From Circinella umbellata (taxonomy: Eukaryota; Mucoromycota; Mucoromycetes; Mucorales; Lichtheimiaceae), in contig JAIWNF010000004.1 of NCBI GenBank assembly GCA_025093555.1, positions 744,001-808,000 of the forward strand: DNA of 64,000 nucleotides, written 5' to 3'. Shown here in pieces: positions 40,506 to 53,347 of the stretch (within the stretch, counting starts at the first letter, position 1; every line of letters starts with the position of its first letter). Under the pieces are notes generated by a model. The model was given only the letters and a program-made list of their open reading frames with translations, did no database searches and was not told the origin of the DNA. The translations under genes were made by a program, and so were the position numbers.

Positions 40506-43413
40506 ATGGCTATACCACAAGAGCCCAAAATTGATTTTAATTTTTATGAACAACCTAGTACGATCTCTCATTTTGATGCAATAGTTGAAAATTTACGCCA
40601 CGATTTGGAATTAGAAGGTGTAGACTCAACGTTTACAGCACCAGGTCTTGCTCACTTTACAGCTAAGTTCCAACAATTCCAACAGGACGCCCTGGGACCA
40701 TCGATTGCTGAAACAGGACGGCAACAATCAACCGAAACCTCTTCATCAAATACATTTCCTTCGCGCATTCCCGCGTCATTTTTTCGCGTCGACAATACAC
40801 TTTCAAAAACATCACCTCTTTACACCATTTTAAAAGCAGCTTATGGGTTCCAATCTGACAAAGACATTAGTGATTGGCAATTTGATACACCAGAAGAAAA
40901 ACCTTTATACCTAGAACTTGTACGACATATCAAACGATCCTTGGTAGCGACTAATGTTTATAAAACTCCTCTGGTTGCATTTGATCAACAAAGTATTGAT
41001 GCTAGTACAGAATCTGAACTGGAGAAAAAAATAATCGCATTAGGTGGTAAGTCTAACAATATAATTTCTATTGTCCTTTTCCTTTTTTTAAATATCGAAA
41101 AGAAGAAAAAAAAAACTTTGATAGCTTTGAATTTTACATAGTAGGCTATATTATTTATTTATTTTATAAAAAATAGGTAGTGTATCCAGTAATACTTCGA
41201 CAGCAACACATGTTGTGTACAAGGACGGAGAACCACCAAAGCACAATGAAAAACGCGCTTTTCGAACGTTGGAAAAGAAGGATGGAAAAGTATATGTACA
41301 TTGGATCCATTTACCAGATTCATACGACACTTGGATTAATGAATCTGAACAACAACAATATAACGACGTTACTAAGGAATCAGAAAGTTTTACTACTCAA
41401 CAACAATCACATGTCAACTCAAGTTGGATAAACGATAGTTACAAATATAATGAATGGATGAACCCAGTTGACTATATTGTACAAGAAGATAATTCAAGTC
41501 CAAAATCTGGTGTAAAACGAACTATCGAAGAAAGCTCTTCGTTTACTGATGAATCCAATCCTACCAAAAAATCGCGCACACCTCAACCTAATGATGATAA
41601 AACCGCGACACCAACTGCATCGGGAACGACAGAACCAACAACAGAATCAATGGAAGTAACTGAAACAGATGGTGTTAATCCTGAAGCAGTCGTTGTTCAA
41701 CAACGACAACGCGATGCTGCACGCAAGTACATTTCCATACAAACACATGAAATTGTCATTCCTTCATATGCCGCATGGTTTGATATTAGTGAAATCCATG
41801 ATATTGAACGACGCTCTTTACCTGAATTTTTCAACAATCGAAATCGGTCCAAAACACCTTCAGTTTACAAGGACTACCGCGATTTCATGGTTAATACGTA
41901 CCGCTTAAATCCAGTCGAATATCTTACTGTAACGGCATGTCGACGTAATTTGACGGGCGATGTTTGTGCAATTATCCGTGTTCATGCCTTTTTAGAACAA
42001 TGGGGTCTGATTAACTATCAGGTAAAAAAAATGAAGAATTAATATTGCTTTTATTTTTTTGGGAAGTAGATGTAATGAAGAATTGAAGTTTTATTGATTT
42101 ATTATATATATATGTAGGTTGATCCTGATGCTAAACCATCTAACATTGGCCCACCATTTTCTGGTCAATTCAAAATTATTGCCGATATGCCAAAAGCGAT
42201 TATTAATGGCAACCCAGTAACTACTGATGCAAATGAGAAGGAACTCACTTCAGCAGAGGATGACAAGAAAGAAGACACTAAAGCATCTGTAAAGATGGAC
42301 TCAAATTTGGAGTTACGAAACAACATTTACGATACATCGCAACCAGAATCAGCAGCAACAGCAACAGAACCCGATAATAAAGAATGTGCATCATGCTCAA
42401 AACAATGTAGTAAGGAACAACGATTTCATAAGGGCGACATCTATATTTGTGATGATTGCTACAAAGAAAAAAAATTCCCACCCAACACAACTGCTGAAGA
42501 ATTTACACAAGATGAAGAACAGCCATCATCACCATCACTACCAAAGGAACCATGGACAGAACAAGAGGATTTGCTGCTATTAGAAGGTTTACGTATGTTT
42601 GAAGATGATTGGAACGCGGTGGCAGATCATGTCGGTACCCGATCACGCGATGAATGTATTCTTCATTATCTTCATTTGCCAATTGATGATCCTCATGTCG
42701 ATAGCGAAATAGCAAAATTGGGCTTACTTCAATTGGGTAAATCTAAGACTACTGAGAACCCAATTATGTCTGTTGTTGCATTCTTAGCATCCACTGTAAA
42801 ACCAAAAGTTGCCGCGGCTGCCGGACAACAACAAGAAAAAGAGTCTGAAAAGGCTGGTAAAACAGATAGTGAACAAGACGAAAAGGAAGGGGTAAACAAG
42901 GATGATAAAAAAGAAGACAAGGAAAAGGCAGTAGCTGAAAAGAAACGAGAGGAAGAAATTGAAGAAGCACGTAAAGCAACGTATAATTTAATTCGAACCA
43001 AAATGCGCTTCTTTGAAACCAAGGTGTCACAATACGAGAAATTGGAAGAGTTTGTCGAAGAAGAACGACGAAAATTGGAACGTGAACGATATCAGCTCAA
43101 TATAGATCGCTTGGCACTAAAGGACCAAATTACTCAAGTACAACGTGAAGTAGCAAAACGTGGCAACAGTGCTAGTGTAAATAGTATCACTCCAGCACAG
43201 ATACAACAACAGATTGCTGGTGGTATGAGTGCTGCTAGTGCAGGAAACCAAATGTACATGAACGTTGGAGGACAGCCAAATCCATTGCAATTGCAACACC
43301 AACAACAGCAACAACAATTTCAAATGCAAATGCAACGACAAATGCAACCGCAACAAGGCCACCAATTCCAACCACCATCAGGGCACAATTATAACAACAT
43401 GATGTCATTTTAA
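40506..43413 (+). CDS. SWI3: SWI/SNF-RSC chromatin remodelling complex subunit Swi3/Rsc8 (SMARCC)
   Basis: Three exons (40506-41046, 41177-42021, 42118-43413) give 893 residues. The N-terminal part up to about 330 matches the SMARCC N-terminal module ([27 protein letters not shown]). The SWIRM domain spans about 371-466 ([13 protein letters not shown] to [11 protein letters not shown]). A zinc-binding ZZ-like segment follows, with cysteine pairs near 552/555 and 573/576. The SANT domain (about 607-652) starts [15 protein letters not shown] long charged coiled coil comes next, then a Gln/Met-rich tail. Swi3-type proteins form a scaffold dimer that binds the ATPase module and nucleosomes. The ATG at 40506 follows a pyrimidine leader. 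An Snf2/Sth1-type ATPase gene lies 11 kb downstream. Confidence 0.95.
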
Positions 43414-43475
43414 ATAGTTTTTATATTATTGTTTTATTTTTCATTTAGTAGATATATATCATTAAAAATACAAAT

Positions 43476-45120
43476 TTATTTTGCGACTTTATTGTAAAAG
43501 TTGCTTCGTTTCAAACCCATGGCAGTCTTGTATGGTGCAGTGATAGGAGGTTGCAATGGATCGCGTGATTTATGTGATTCCTGTATTATAATGAGTCCAT
43601 GTATGGAAAAAAGAAAAAGGGTATTAGTTTTGATTCCAATGATATTATTTGTATAGCTACTTACATCAAGCGGATATGTTCGGTCGGCGTCGTATCCACT
43701 ATGTTAAGCACAACATTTGGTTAATAATCATTTTTTGAATTCCCATTCATTATTCCTTACTTTAAATCGCCACATGCTGTAAAAGGTACAATAACTCTAT
43801 TTGAACCCACTAATTCATTCATATCATCTATTATAGACGACAGTTTTTATTATTAGTACCGTCATAAAACTATTATGTGAATTGTTATATATGTGTATTA
43901 TTTTACCATATTGCATATCAAGTAATGGATTTGCCATGTTTGGTACATAACCTTTGGGTGGCTGATAACCTTGGCAGACGATGAATGCCTCTACAATAGT
44001 CATATCGCATAGTAATTAATATTTTTTCCTCCTTCTCTTAAACTCTTCCCTAATTTCTTACCTATACTAGAATTACGCGAACTTCTTGGTTTACTGCATG
44101 TTACAGTAGGGAAGAAGATTTTGAGTTGTGAATATAAGAGTGTAATATCTTTGCCACGAAAGATTTTTGCAACAAATGTTCCACCAGGACGAAGGACATG
44201 TGTAGTGATGTTTAATGCCTAGAGTTATCGGATTATCCATCTATTAGTTATCGATCCCCTGTCATAGTTTATTTCTCTTAACACTCACAGCAAGTAATAA
44301 TTGTGCTTGAATATATTCATCCATATCATGAAGACCAGTTACTATTTAATATTACAAATTTAGATAGAAGATAAACACCATATTCTTAATATTAACCTTC
44401 CGTTTTTCTCTTCATATAACTTATACTATATATATATTTACCATCTGGGGCACCATCACAAATAACGATATCAGACAATTGACCTTCAAAATATGAAATG
44501 ATTTGATCCGCTGTTGACTTTTTAGTGATATCACCTTGAAGTTGAACTACGCCATCCAATGGTGCCTATAAATATGCATGATAAAAATATTAGTATTAAT
44601 ATTATCCCTTCGCACATAAAATAAATATAGTTTCCCATTATTATTATTTATTACCATAGCTTGTAAGTCAACTGCGACGATCTTTGGAGGTTCTTCTTGA
44701 GGATTCTTTGCGTGATTTTCGCTAAAAAAAAGTTTTTTTTTATTCTCAAGAATTAGACAACAAATCAAGTATGTCAAAAAATAAAAGTAAACTCACCTTA
44801 GTTTTTTAGTTAATACTTGAGACCAACTTCCTGGAGCCGCACATAAATCAACGGCTCGATGAACACCTAAAGAACATTTACATAAGTCATTAAATCGATA
44901 AATAATAAACAGTCGAATTACCAACCTTCGAAAAGATTGAAGTCTTCGTCTAACTGTAATAACTTGAAAGCACTTCGAGCGCGCCAGCCTTGCTCTTTGG
45001 CTAAACGATAATACTATAGTGACTAGGTCATTTAATAAAAGTTTTTGCCATACAGTTCGAAATAAATTTAAAAGAAAACACTCATACCACATCCCGTTTG
45101 TCTTTCGAAGATTTACCCAT
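43476..45120 (-). CDS. TRM7: tRNA 2'-O-ribose methyltransferase Trm7/FTSJ1
   Basis: Eleven exons (45120-45088, 45013-44926, 44866-44797, 44721-44655, 44565-44442, 44341-44289, 44218-44062, 43990-43907, 43827-43761, 43698-43665, 43580-43476) give 293 residues. It starts [20 protein letters not shown], the invariant Trm7 start. The SAM-binding motif is [14 protein letters not shown]. The catalytic tetrad of the RrmJ fold is at about Lys28, Asp123 (VICDGAPD), Lys163 (FVAKIFRG) and Glu198 (SSIEAF). The family methylates ribose at positions 32 and 34 of the tRNA anticodon loop, using different partner proteins for each site. The exons are very short (33-157 nt). The gene converges on SWI3 with only 62 bp between the stop codons. 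Confidence 0.96.
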
Positions 45121-45382
45121 TGTTGATCGATCAAAACTAAAACTAATTTTTTTTCTCGAGACCAAGAAAATTGATGCGTCAAATAAATTGCGGAATTGGA
45201 TTTTTTTGATGTTTTTTTTTTTTTTTTGCATTTCGAAGTGTCCGGAAAAAACCATATTCATCTCGGACAGTAGTAACACGTTATCACTATGACAACATAA
45301 ACATATAAGAATTGTATATAGAAGACAGTAAAAGTCTATTATTGGTATTTCAATAGTAACTTCATTTGTACAACCAATATAC
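45121..45382. other. TRM7 promoter region
   Basis: Short AT-rich region upstream of the TRM7 start, with a long T run at about 45208-45227. No gene is seen. Confidence 0.45.
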
Positions 45383-45605
45383 CTATCGTTCACGACAATT
45401 TGAACAATTTTGTTTCAACGCATCAATAGATACTATATGTACGTAATACTGTAGTTTACCATTCCATTCATATACGAAGAGTCTATACTCACAGTTTACT
45501 GGGCAATTCAACAACAGTGCTAGCTTGTCAATATTTGATATCGTTGGTTTTGGTAATCCTAAATTGAATGATATCACTGGCAAACTAATTTGGACGATAG
45601 GTATT
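45383..45605 (-). pseudogene. Fragment resembling a nitronate monooxygenase exon
   Basis: A minus-strand frame contains LPVISFNLGLPKPTISNIDK and runs to LLLNCPVN, after which GTGAGT looks like a splice donor. The string resembles the VPVVSFHFGLP beta-strand region of nitronate monooxygenase-type TIM barrels. I find no matching exons before or after it. It may be a relic of such a gene; a chance frame is the alternative. Confidence 0.3.
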
Positions 45606-45737
45606 ATAGAAAAAGAACTAGTTACTCTACATAGTGTATAGAGAAAGATAAATATATTGATAGACGCAGAAATCCCTTTTTTTATTGTGTACTGTACAGC
45701 ATTGTAAAGTTAACTAATCATTCAACTATATAGGATT

Positions 45738-46440
45738 CTCAATGTTAATCTTGATACGTAGCTTTGACTTGAGTGTGATTTGCAAGCGCATACGTATTCA
45801 CTATTCTCGCGATTGATACCACTCTGCTTGTATCCGCCAAATAACTTCTTTTCAGAAAGAGCATTATAGCAGATGACTTTAAAAGGAAAATTAAACATGC
45901 ATTAAAGCAATTACTATTTAATCAAAATTTTGTTGTCATAATGTCTTTTATACTTACAAACTAAACTAGCTTTAAGGCATTGGATATTGTGATAGCACAA
46001 GAAGTAACGTTTGATGTATGGATAGCAGAGGCCAAACCATACGTAATGTCATTAACTTGTGCAACCACCTCATCCACATATTTGAACTTGGAAATTGCAA
46101 CAACACGACTAAAAATCTCTTCCTTTACAATGTACGCATATCCGGTGTGAGATCTATTATCGTAGATAATACGTACGTATGTAGATCTTTAATAATAAGT
46201 TTTAAGGCCAAAATAAAAGTGGTGAAAATAATACTATTTTTTTACCAGTGAATATGGTGGGCTCAATAAAATATTCCATATCTAACTTCTACTCTCTTAC
46301 CACCATGATAGCATATAGCACAGTCCCTCTTGTCAATATCGATATAAAATTCATCACACTGTTAGATTGATTTTCTGAAAGTTGAGGTCCTTGAAAGGTA
46401 TCTCGCTCAAATGGATTTCCAACTTTTCCAGATAGGTCTT
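45738..46440 (-). pseudogene. Aldehyde dehydrogenase pseudogene (3' exons only)
   Basis: On the minus strand three segments align in order with the last exons of the intact gene at 50989-53347. The first (46436-46240) has GNPFERDTFQGPQLSENQ and [10 protein letters not shown]. The second (46115-45968) has [28 protein letters not shown] and ISNAL. The third (45895-45738) has [17 protein letters not shown] and then, after a frameshift, ALANHTQVKA. A TAG interrupts the first segment and another ends the second prematurely. The catalytic cysteine and glutamate exons are absent. It is therefore a truncated, non-functional paralogue in inverted orientation, about 4.5 kb from the intact copy. Confidence 0.88.
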
Positions 46441-47196
46441 ACTGTATTATCTGTATCGTAACAAAAATGTATCATATTATCAGTAATATTCGGGGGACAC
46501 TTTTCTAATCAGAAAAATAATAAAAATGTTATGTATTCCTTACAAATGTTTTTTCCATTGCTATTGCCCCCAGTATATCCAATATTAAGTTAAAGAAAAA
46601 AACATGATGCTTTTTTATAGTACGTACATATGGTTATTTGTGCTAAAAGAAGAATAATGGTCATGGCCAGTTATAATTTCTCTTTTCCTATCATAGCGCA
46701 ATGATCAATCTTCCAGTGCATGTAGTATTTCTCTTGATTATAATAAGTACAGTACAGTAGGTAGTGTTTAATAAGATCCGAGTATCATCTCGTGCTTTCC
46801 CACCACTGCCGAAGCAAAAAAGCAGCGCTGAGAAGCCAAACACGCCCCACGTGGGATTACCTGAAAACAGAGTTTTTTTCTCTACCCCTTTGGGTTATGT
46901 GAAGCTTTGATGGATAATTCCTCTAGAATAATTTGTACGTAATGGCGCAGTATTGTACAATTTTTTGTTGAACGCAAAAGCATTATGTAATTTATTCATG
47001 GGTAGAAGAAATAAACGAATAAAAAATTACAGTTTAACCATCAAAATAATGAACAAACATGTTAGCGTTATTTTTTCAAGTACACGTTCTAAAATAATTT
47101 ATTTTGAAAGTAGTAAGTTTTAACCGCGATAAAACTAGTAGGGCTACGTATACTCTTATTAAATCAAATCAAAGAGAAAAAAAATCTTTCACAATT
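46441..47196. other. Spacer between ALDH pseudogene and DUF4334 gene
   Basis: AT-rich DNA with a somewhat GC-richer patch at about 46790-46865. No earlier exons of the aldehyde dehydrogenase relic could be recognised here. No gene is seen. Confidence 0.45.
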
Positions 47197-47905
47197 CTAT
47201 GTAGTAAATCTCTTGAGCGAGAAGTAAAGCATGCCATTTTCCTTAGGGAACATCTTTGTATCCATAATACCGAATATTATATCATCAGTAACATATCGAA
47301 AATGATCAATAATAGGAAGATTGTCATAAATCATAGCAACAGAAAGTACTCCTCTAAATTCCATAGGGCGAAGCTTTTTAGTACAATATGATAAAAAAGA
47401 ACTATTAGTTTTCTGTCTATTTAAAACATCTTTTCGGTTATTTTTTCATCAACATTATCAAATAAAAAAAACATTTACCACAGCAAGGCCAAATTTTTCA
47501 TTCATTGTTCTAGTACCGTCCCTATTTTTAATCATGACAGGTGCGACATGATCTTCAGAGTAAAAAGTCTTTCCATCCCATCCCGTTTCCTTGAGCTCTC
47601 GAACACCTGGATGACCAGTCTCGACATAAGGTCCTGGTATCCATGAACCAATCATTGATTTTGCACTCACTGGCTTCAACTTGTTAAAAAGAGCTTCAAT
47701 TTCAGATTCTTGGACCGCATCACCTGTTTCAACAAGTGCTAAAAGTTGTTGTTCTCTATATATCATGAATTGTATCAGAGTTGGCGGAGGGTTAGCAAAA
47801 TTAGGCGTTCTTATAATAACAACAACAGTAATATACCATTTATATATGTTTTATATTTGGGGTTGCATAAACTTACGGTGACTTTTGAGATAACTTTTCT
47901 TCCAT
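47197..47905 (-). CDS. GXWXG / DUF4334 domain protein
   Basis: Three exons (47905-47877, 47755-47479, 47373-47197) give 160 residues. The second exon carries the GXWXG-type segment MIGSWIPGP followed by TGHPG and GWDGKTF (about 44-72). The third exon carries LRPMEFRGVLSVAMIYD and PIIDHFRYVTDD, which matches the DUF4334 half. This two-part architecture is found in short, uncharacterised bacterial and fungal proteins; their function is not established as far as I know. The short first exon (MEEKLSQKSP) joins in phase through an acceptor that removes an alternative in-frame ATG. The C-terminus is plain, with no targeting signal. It stands alone in gene-poor DNA. Confidence 0.82.
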
Positions 47906-50900
47906 GATGTTACTTCTAAATATAAAGCTGCAAAATGTTGTGTATGTTAGAATAAGTCTTTATATCCAACATACATTCAACTCTCTACCGATATTTATAC
48001 TGTTCGAAGTGCCGATCCCCCCCTGTCACACTTTTGGTTCGGAATACTATACATCCGTATCGCACTCCTATTATTTATTGTATAGAACGTCAAGGATCAG
48101 AATGGTGAAACGTGAAAAGATATGTAGATGTCAGTATACACAAAGAAAATACTTGGACGTGACGCAATTAATTAAGCTCTTGGTACGTAGGTTAGAAACA
48201 ATTTAGCTGAAATAGCGTAATTTCAATTGTATTCATGTATAAAATCCAAAATGCTGTCTGACGTCCCTGAAGGCATTATTGATATCTGTATATAAAATAA
48301 GGAAATATGCCTCTTCAAAAGTTATAAAAGTATAAATATAAGTGAAAATACGCTATGTAAGCAAAAAAGCCTGTTATTTTCAGGACAAAGAAATGATAAA
48401 AATTAGGGGTCGAGAGTCTGAAGCAAAAAAATAAATAAATTATGAGCTCATTAGTTTCCATATTAATATAAAAAAAAATATAGCAGAAACGATCAACACA
48501 ATGATTGGGTTTACTACGTATATAGTGATCTGTTTATACTACACAAGTCTAAGCATTCTGAAGCGCCTGGGTTTTACAAAGGTACTATACTTGTGAGCAG
48601 TTATATTTTTTGTTTCATATCGTCATTTTCTTGATAGGGATTGAGTGTATTTCATTCGAACCTGTTATAAATCAAACCTGTTTTCAAGCCACTTAACGAA
48701 TACTAAACTACTCAGACTATACAATTACTTTAAGGCTTCGAGTCTTCCATCGCCAATAGTAATCTATTCATTATGTATTTTGAACACTGATACTTTTTTC
48801 GTTATTAATAAAATGAATATTTTTTGAACATAAAAGGCGAGTGGTGATCTATACCGGTATGTAACACTCATCTTGTTATTATTAGTATAAAGTTCAATTA
48901 TGTACATAACTTCTTTTTCTCAAATATAAAATTCTGATACGTATTGCCAAATACTATACACATAAATGTTTGAACAATGAAATAAAAATTCATTGTTTTG
49001 TGATAGTCTATGGAGGAACTAAATACTTTGAGCACTTTCCTACTACAACCCTAACTTTTTTTCTTTCTATGCTGTATACAAAATGCATATATTGATACTG
49101 TACGTATTATGTATTTTATAAGTTTTGAAGTAGAAGCAAGCCGTAGTAGTATATGAATATGAATTATTCTTGTTAGTAGTATTGAGAGCGCGGTAATCTT
49201 CAAAGGTCAAGAAACATAAAGTTGTTTTACATTCAAGGATAAATATACTTTCTTTATCTCAACAAAGATTAGTACTGGTACTATATTATAATATTTTGAT
49301 ACGTAAGCTTTACCTAAGAGGATAATGTTAATCAAATAAAGAACTGAGGTAATGGGTATACTCAACAATAATTAAAGAGAGTTTTTCAACACGTCCTGCT
49401 GTCTGATATCGACCTATTTCATTCTACGTAATTATATTTACTGAATTGGGAGCGCTTATATTATACGTGTGTCCTATATTGCTTGATTATCACAGTGAAA
49501 TTTGCCCCCCCCCCTGAATTCACTGTTATGATACAGAATTATTCCGCCTAAAAGCTAAGAAAAATCCTGGATATGTCTTTTATGCTGAAAAAAATTGTAG
49601 AAGAGAGGTTAAGATAGTCAAGAATTCTACTGTGAAACGTCGGTGTTCGTAATATCGTTATAATGCAGAGATGAAGAAAACATCGGCTACGTTTGAATGC
49701 AGCAAAGTAAAACCCGACTTCCTTCGTTAAAGATGAAAAGCTGTCCGTACTATATATCTTATACTGTGCTAAGGTAAGAAAAATAGTGATTTATATAAAT
49801 CTGCCATTTATTTGAAGTGTATTTACATGTAATAGTACACTATGACAAGAAATCATACTTTTTATGTTGATCATCGCTCACAGTAAGCGGCCAGTGCTGA
49901 AACTTTATACACTTCAATTGTGGCATGTTTTTCGCACTACTCTGAAAAAAACCTATAGTCATGATGAATACTAGTGTTGGTTTGCATAGATAACCAATAA
50001 ATGATTATCGGTAGGAATATTACGTATGAACTTTATAGTTTACTGCAATTGACAAAAAAGTTTGATTCTGTTATGTAATGAAAACGAATAACTTCTTTGA
50101 TCAAACATTTTTTTTATTCGAATATTTTTGTTGTAGCGCACATTAGAGTACATTAAACGACAGAAGGACAATTGATGGATGTAGTGCAACGATAAAATCT
50201 ATTTGTAAGAGCTACTGTATTTTTGGCAGCGGGGTGTCACATACTGTTAATGTCACTTATGCAAGTCGTACATTGTATACTTTGAAGGCCTCGATAATTG
50301 GTTCATACTACAAAAATAATCATTCTAGTTCTCAATTCAGAAAAGTGTTAGTATAGTATCTTTATTCCTATATATTGTAGGCTTTCATTTTATAGTTCCT
50401 GTAGCGAAGGAATGAAATGTTACTTCGACGAGTCAACTAATATACAGAATATCGGTAAAGTTCTATGTCGATGCATTATAACAACATTATAATGGTGCTT
50501 GACTAAGCAAGCTATTTGGGTTATGCACAGATTGGTGGCTTTTTTATACAACTTAGTTTAAAAACACATTTATGATTATGGTTGATGACAAGAGAGCCAA
50601 GAGTTTTTTGTTTATACGTAAGTAAAGAAAGTAATGGTTGATTACTTACAATAGATTATGGGAAGAGTGACACAACTATTAACGTCGTGGGCTGTTTATA
50701 TATTTACTTTCTCAATAATACACTTCCCACTTACTCCAGAGAAAACTCTATTTCAGGTTTTCAAAAGTAATCTATTGAAGCATTTGCATTTTAACACGAC
50801 ACTTACTGGGCTACACGAATAAAAACCTTAATTACGTACGACAGCATAATAGTAAGTTTAGACGGCGCAAAAAAAATATTGTTCAACTTGTGAAACTATT

Positions 50901-50988
50901 GCTCCAACATATATATGAACTAAGTTTGAATTTCAATCTTTTTCTCTCTTTTTTTATTACTTTTTCTCCTGTGAACGACGATAATAAA
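47906..50988. other. Gene desert rich in TACGTA
   Basis: No gene with domain support is visible in 3.1 kb. TACGTA occurs near 48183, 48514, 48943, 49101, 49303, 49423, 50021, 50616 and 50834. Poly-A and poly-C runs are present (a C run near 49506). The last 60 bases are pyrimidine-rich and precede the aldehyde dehydrogenase start. Confidence 0.55.
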
Positions 50989-53347
50989 ATGTCTTCACTT
51001 ATTACTGAGATTACTGCTCCCGATGGCTATACAGTTAAATGTAGGTGGTTGTTCATTATTACTATATGAGAGTGATATTATTGGATAATATCTGAAATTT
51101 GAAAGATAAATTCACTTTTATAATAATCTTGTGCTGTATCATTACCTTAGTGAACACTGGTTTGTTCCTAAATAACGAATTTGTCCCTGGTGCACATACT
51201 ATTGAAACCATTAATCCTGCAACTGGAAAAGCAATCACTTCTGTACAGGCTGGTATGAGTCGTCGCTTTATTGCATGATGGTATCGTAAAGGGTGCTTTC
51301 ATAGCATTTTGTATTAGTACAGCGATGTTATTTGTTTTTTCCTTATATAATTATCGTTTACTAAGCGTAAGTATAATATTGTATATAGCTGAGAAAGAGC
51401 AAGTAGACCTCGCAGTCGATGCAGCTCACAAAGCATTTTATGGTGGTTGGAAAACCAGCAAGCCACTTGAACGTGCTCGTCTTATGCGTAAATTAGCAGA
51501 TCTTGTGAAACGTGACTCGGAGGATCTCGTCCACTTGGAAAGTTTGGATAATGGAAAGCCACTCTCTGCTTCGCGGATGATGGATACTGATAGCGTTATA
51601 GAACAACTGTAAGTAGTAGTAGGCATACAAAATAAAAATAAGAGCAATGTATAAGTCTTATTCAAAGAAAAAGAACTGAGAGAAATATTTTAAAAGGTCG
51701 AATAACTGACTAGAATATTCAACCACTTGTCTTCTAACTTTATTATAGTCAGTACTACGCAGGTTTTTGCGATAAACTTCATGGTAAAGTTATCGAAACG
51801 GAAGGAAAATTGTCATACACCATTCACGAACCAGTAGGTGTGTGTGGAGGAATTATTCCATGGAACGTACCGGTAAGCAATAGTAATAATGTTACTACGT
51901 ATTATTCTTTTTCTCGGTACAATTTGGGTAGAATGATCAACACTAAGAAAAAATATGCCGACGAATTGTTCATATATAAATAACTCCAAGTAGATGATTA
52001 TGCTCGCATGGAAAATTGCACCTGCGGTTTGTACTGGTAATACAGTTGTTATCAAGACTTCCGAATTAACCCCTTTGTCTGCATTGAAGATCGCTGCTTT
52101 GATCAAAGAAGCTGGTTTCCGTAAGATGAAACAAATGAAACAAATATTTGATAACATATATTCAGACTTATATATGAACTGACTTTATATATAAAAAATC
52201 ACAATGCAACAATAGCACCTGGTGTTGTTAACATCATTACTGGGTATGGACCCACAGCGGGTGAAGCTTTGTCGCGACACATGAAGGTTTCGAAGATCGC
52301 ATTCACTGGTTCTTTGGCAACTGGCCGTGCCATTATGAAGGCAGCTGCTGAAACGAACTTGAAAAAAATTACTTTGGAACTAGGTGGCAAGTCCCCTAGT
52401 ATCATATTTGACGATGTTGAAAGTGTGGATGAAGTGGTGTTTTGGGCTCATATGGGAATATTCTTCAATTCTGGACAATCTTGCTGTGCTGGTATGTCAA
52501 AATAAATAACAGAGTATCAAAAAAAATTGATGGTTATGCAAAAATAAATAATGTATTAATTATATAATATAACAATAGGTACTAGACTTTATGTCCAAGA
52601 AGGAATTTACGACGAATTTATTGAAAAGTTCAAAGCATTAACATTATCCAAGAAAATTGGTGATCCATTTGCTGCTGAGACATTCCAAGGACCTCAAATT
52701 TCTGAGGGCCAGTTTAACCGGGTGATGAATTACATTGATATTGGCAAAAAGGAAGGTGCCACTTGCTATCTTGGTGGAAATAGAGTGGGAGATGAGGGAT
52801 ATTTTATCGAACCCACCATTTTCACAGGTGAGTAAAAGAAGAAAGAATTAGTATTTATTTATTTTTGCTTTCATAGCTTTAACTGAATACTGTATTTGCT
52901 GTTTCTCTCTAGATGTCACTGAAAATATGACCATCATGAAAGAAGAAATTTTTGGCCCAGTCGTTGTTATTTCCAAGTTTAAGGATATTGACGACGTGAT
53001 TGCAAAGGCTAATGATACCACATATGGACTTGCCGCTGGTGTGTTTACATCCAGCATTACTCGTGCTGTTAAAGTATCCAATGCTTTGGAAGCTGGTACA
53101 ATCTGTAAGTTTATCAATCAATAGACATTTCTTTTTGTTCTCGTGATATAAGTAAATATTAGCAAATTAAATAACATGGCTTTGTTGCAATACATTTATA
53201 GGGGTCAACACTTACTATAGTAACAGTCCTGGTGAGCCTTTTGGTGGGTATAAACAAAGTGGTATTGGTCGCGAATGTGGCGAATACGCATTAAGTAACT
53301 ATACCCAAGTCAAGGCAGTTAAGATTAACGTTGGAAAGTCAATCTAA
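50989..53347 (+). CDS. Aldehyde dehydrogenase (NAD(P)+-dependent)
   Basis: Nine exons (50989-51040, 51151-51252, 51389-51608, 51749-51872, 51994-52120, 52216-52491, 52579-52827, 52913-53104, 53202-53347) give 495 residues, the usual length of cytosolic fungal enzymes. Diagnostic features are the oxyanion and cofactor region [27 protein letters not shown], the general-base glutamate in LELGGKSP (about 263) and the nucleophile in SGQSCCAG (about Cys298). They also include [13 protein letters not shown] and the C-terminal [12 protein letters not shown]. The enzyme oxidises aldehydes to carboxylates. No presequence is present, so a cytosolic location is inferred. The usual triple cysteine is Ser-Cys-Cys here; the central catalytic one is kept. 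A broken relative lies at 45738-46440. Confidence 0.95.

Noticed and set aside
46018..46251. Plus-strand open frame that looks like a small protein
   Set aside because: It is the antisense of the aldehyde dehydrogenase pseudogene; the intact gene shows a similar antisense frame at the matching exon.
51271..51388. Open frame extending the third aldehyde dehydrogenase exon upstream
   Set aside because: This part is the intron between 51252 and 51389; removing it restores the conserved sequence across the junction.
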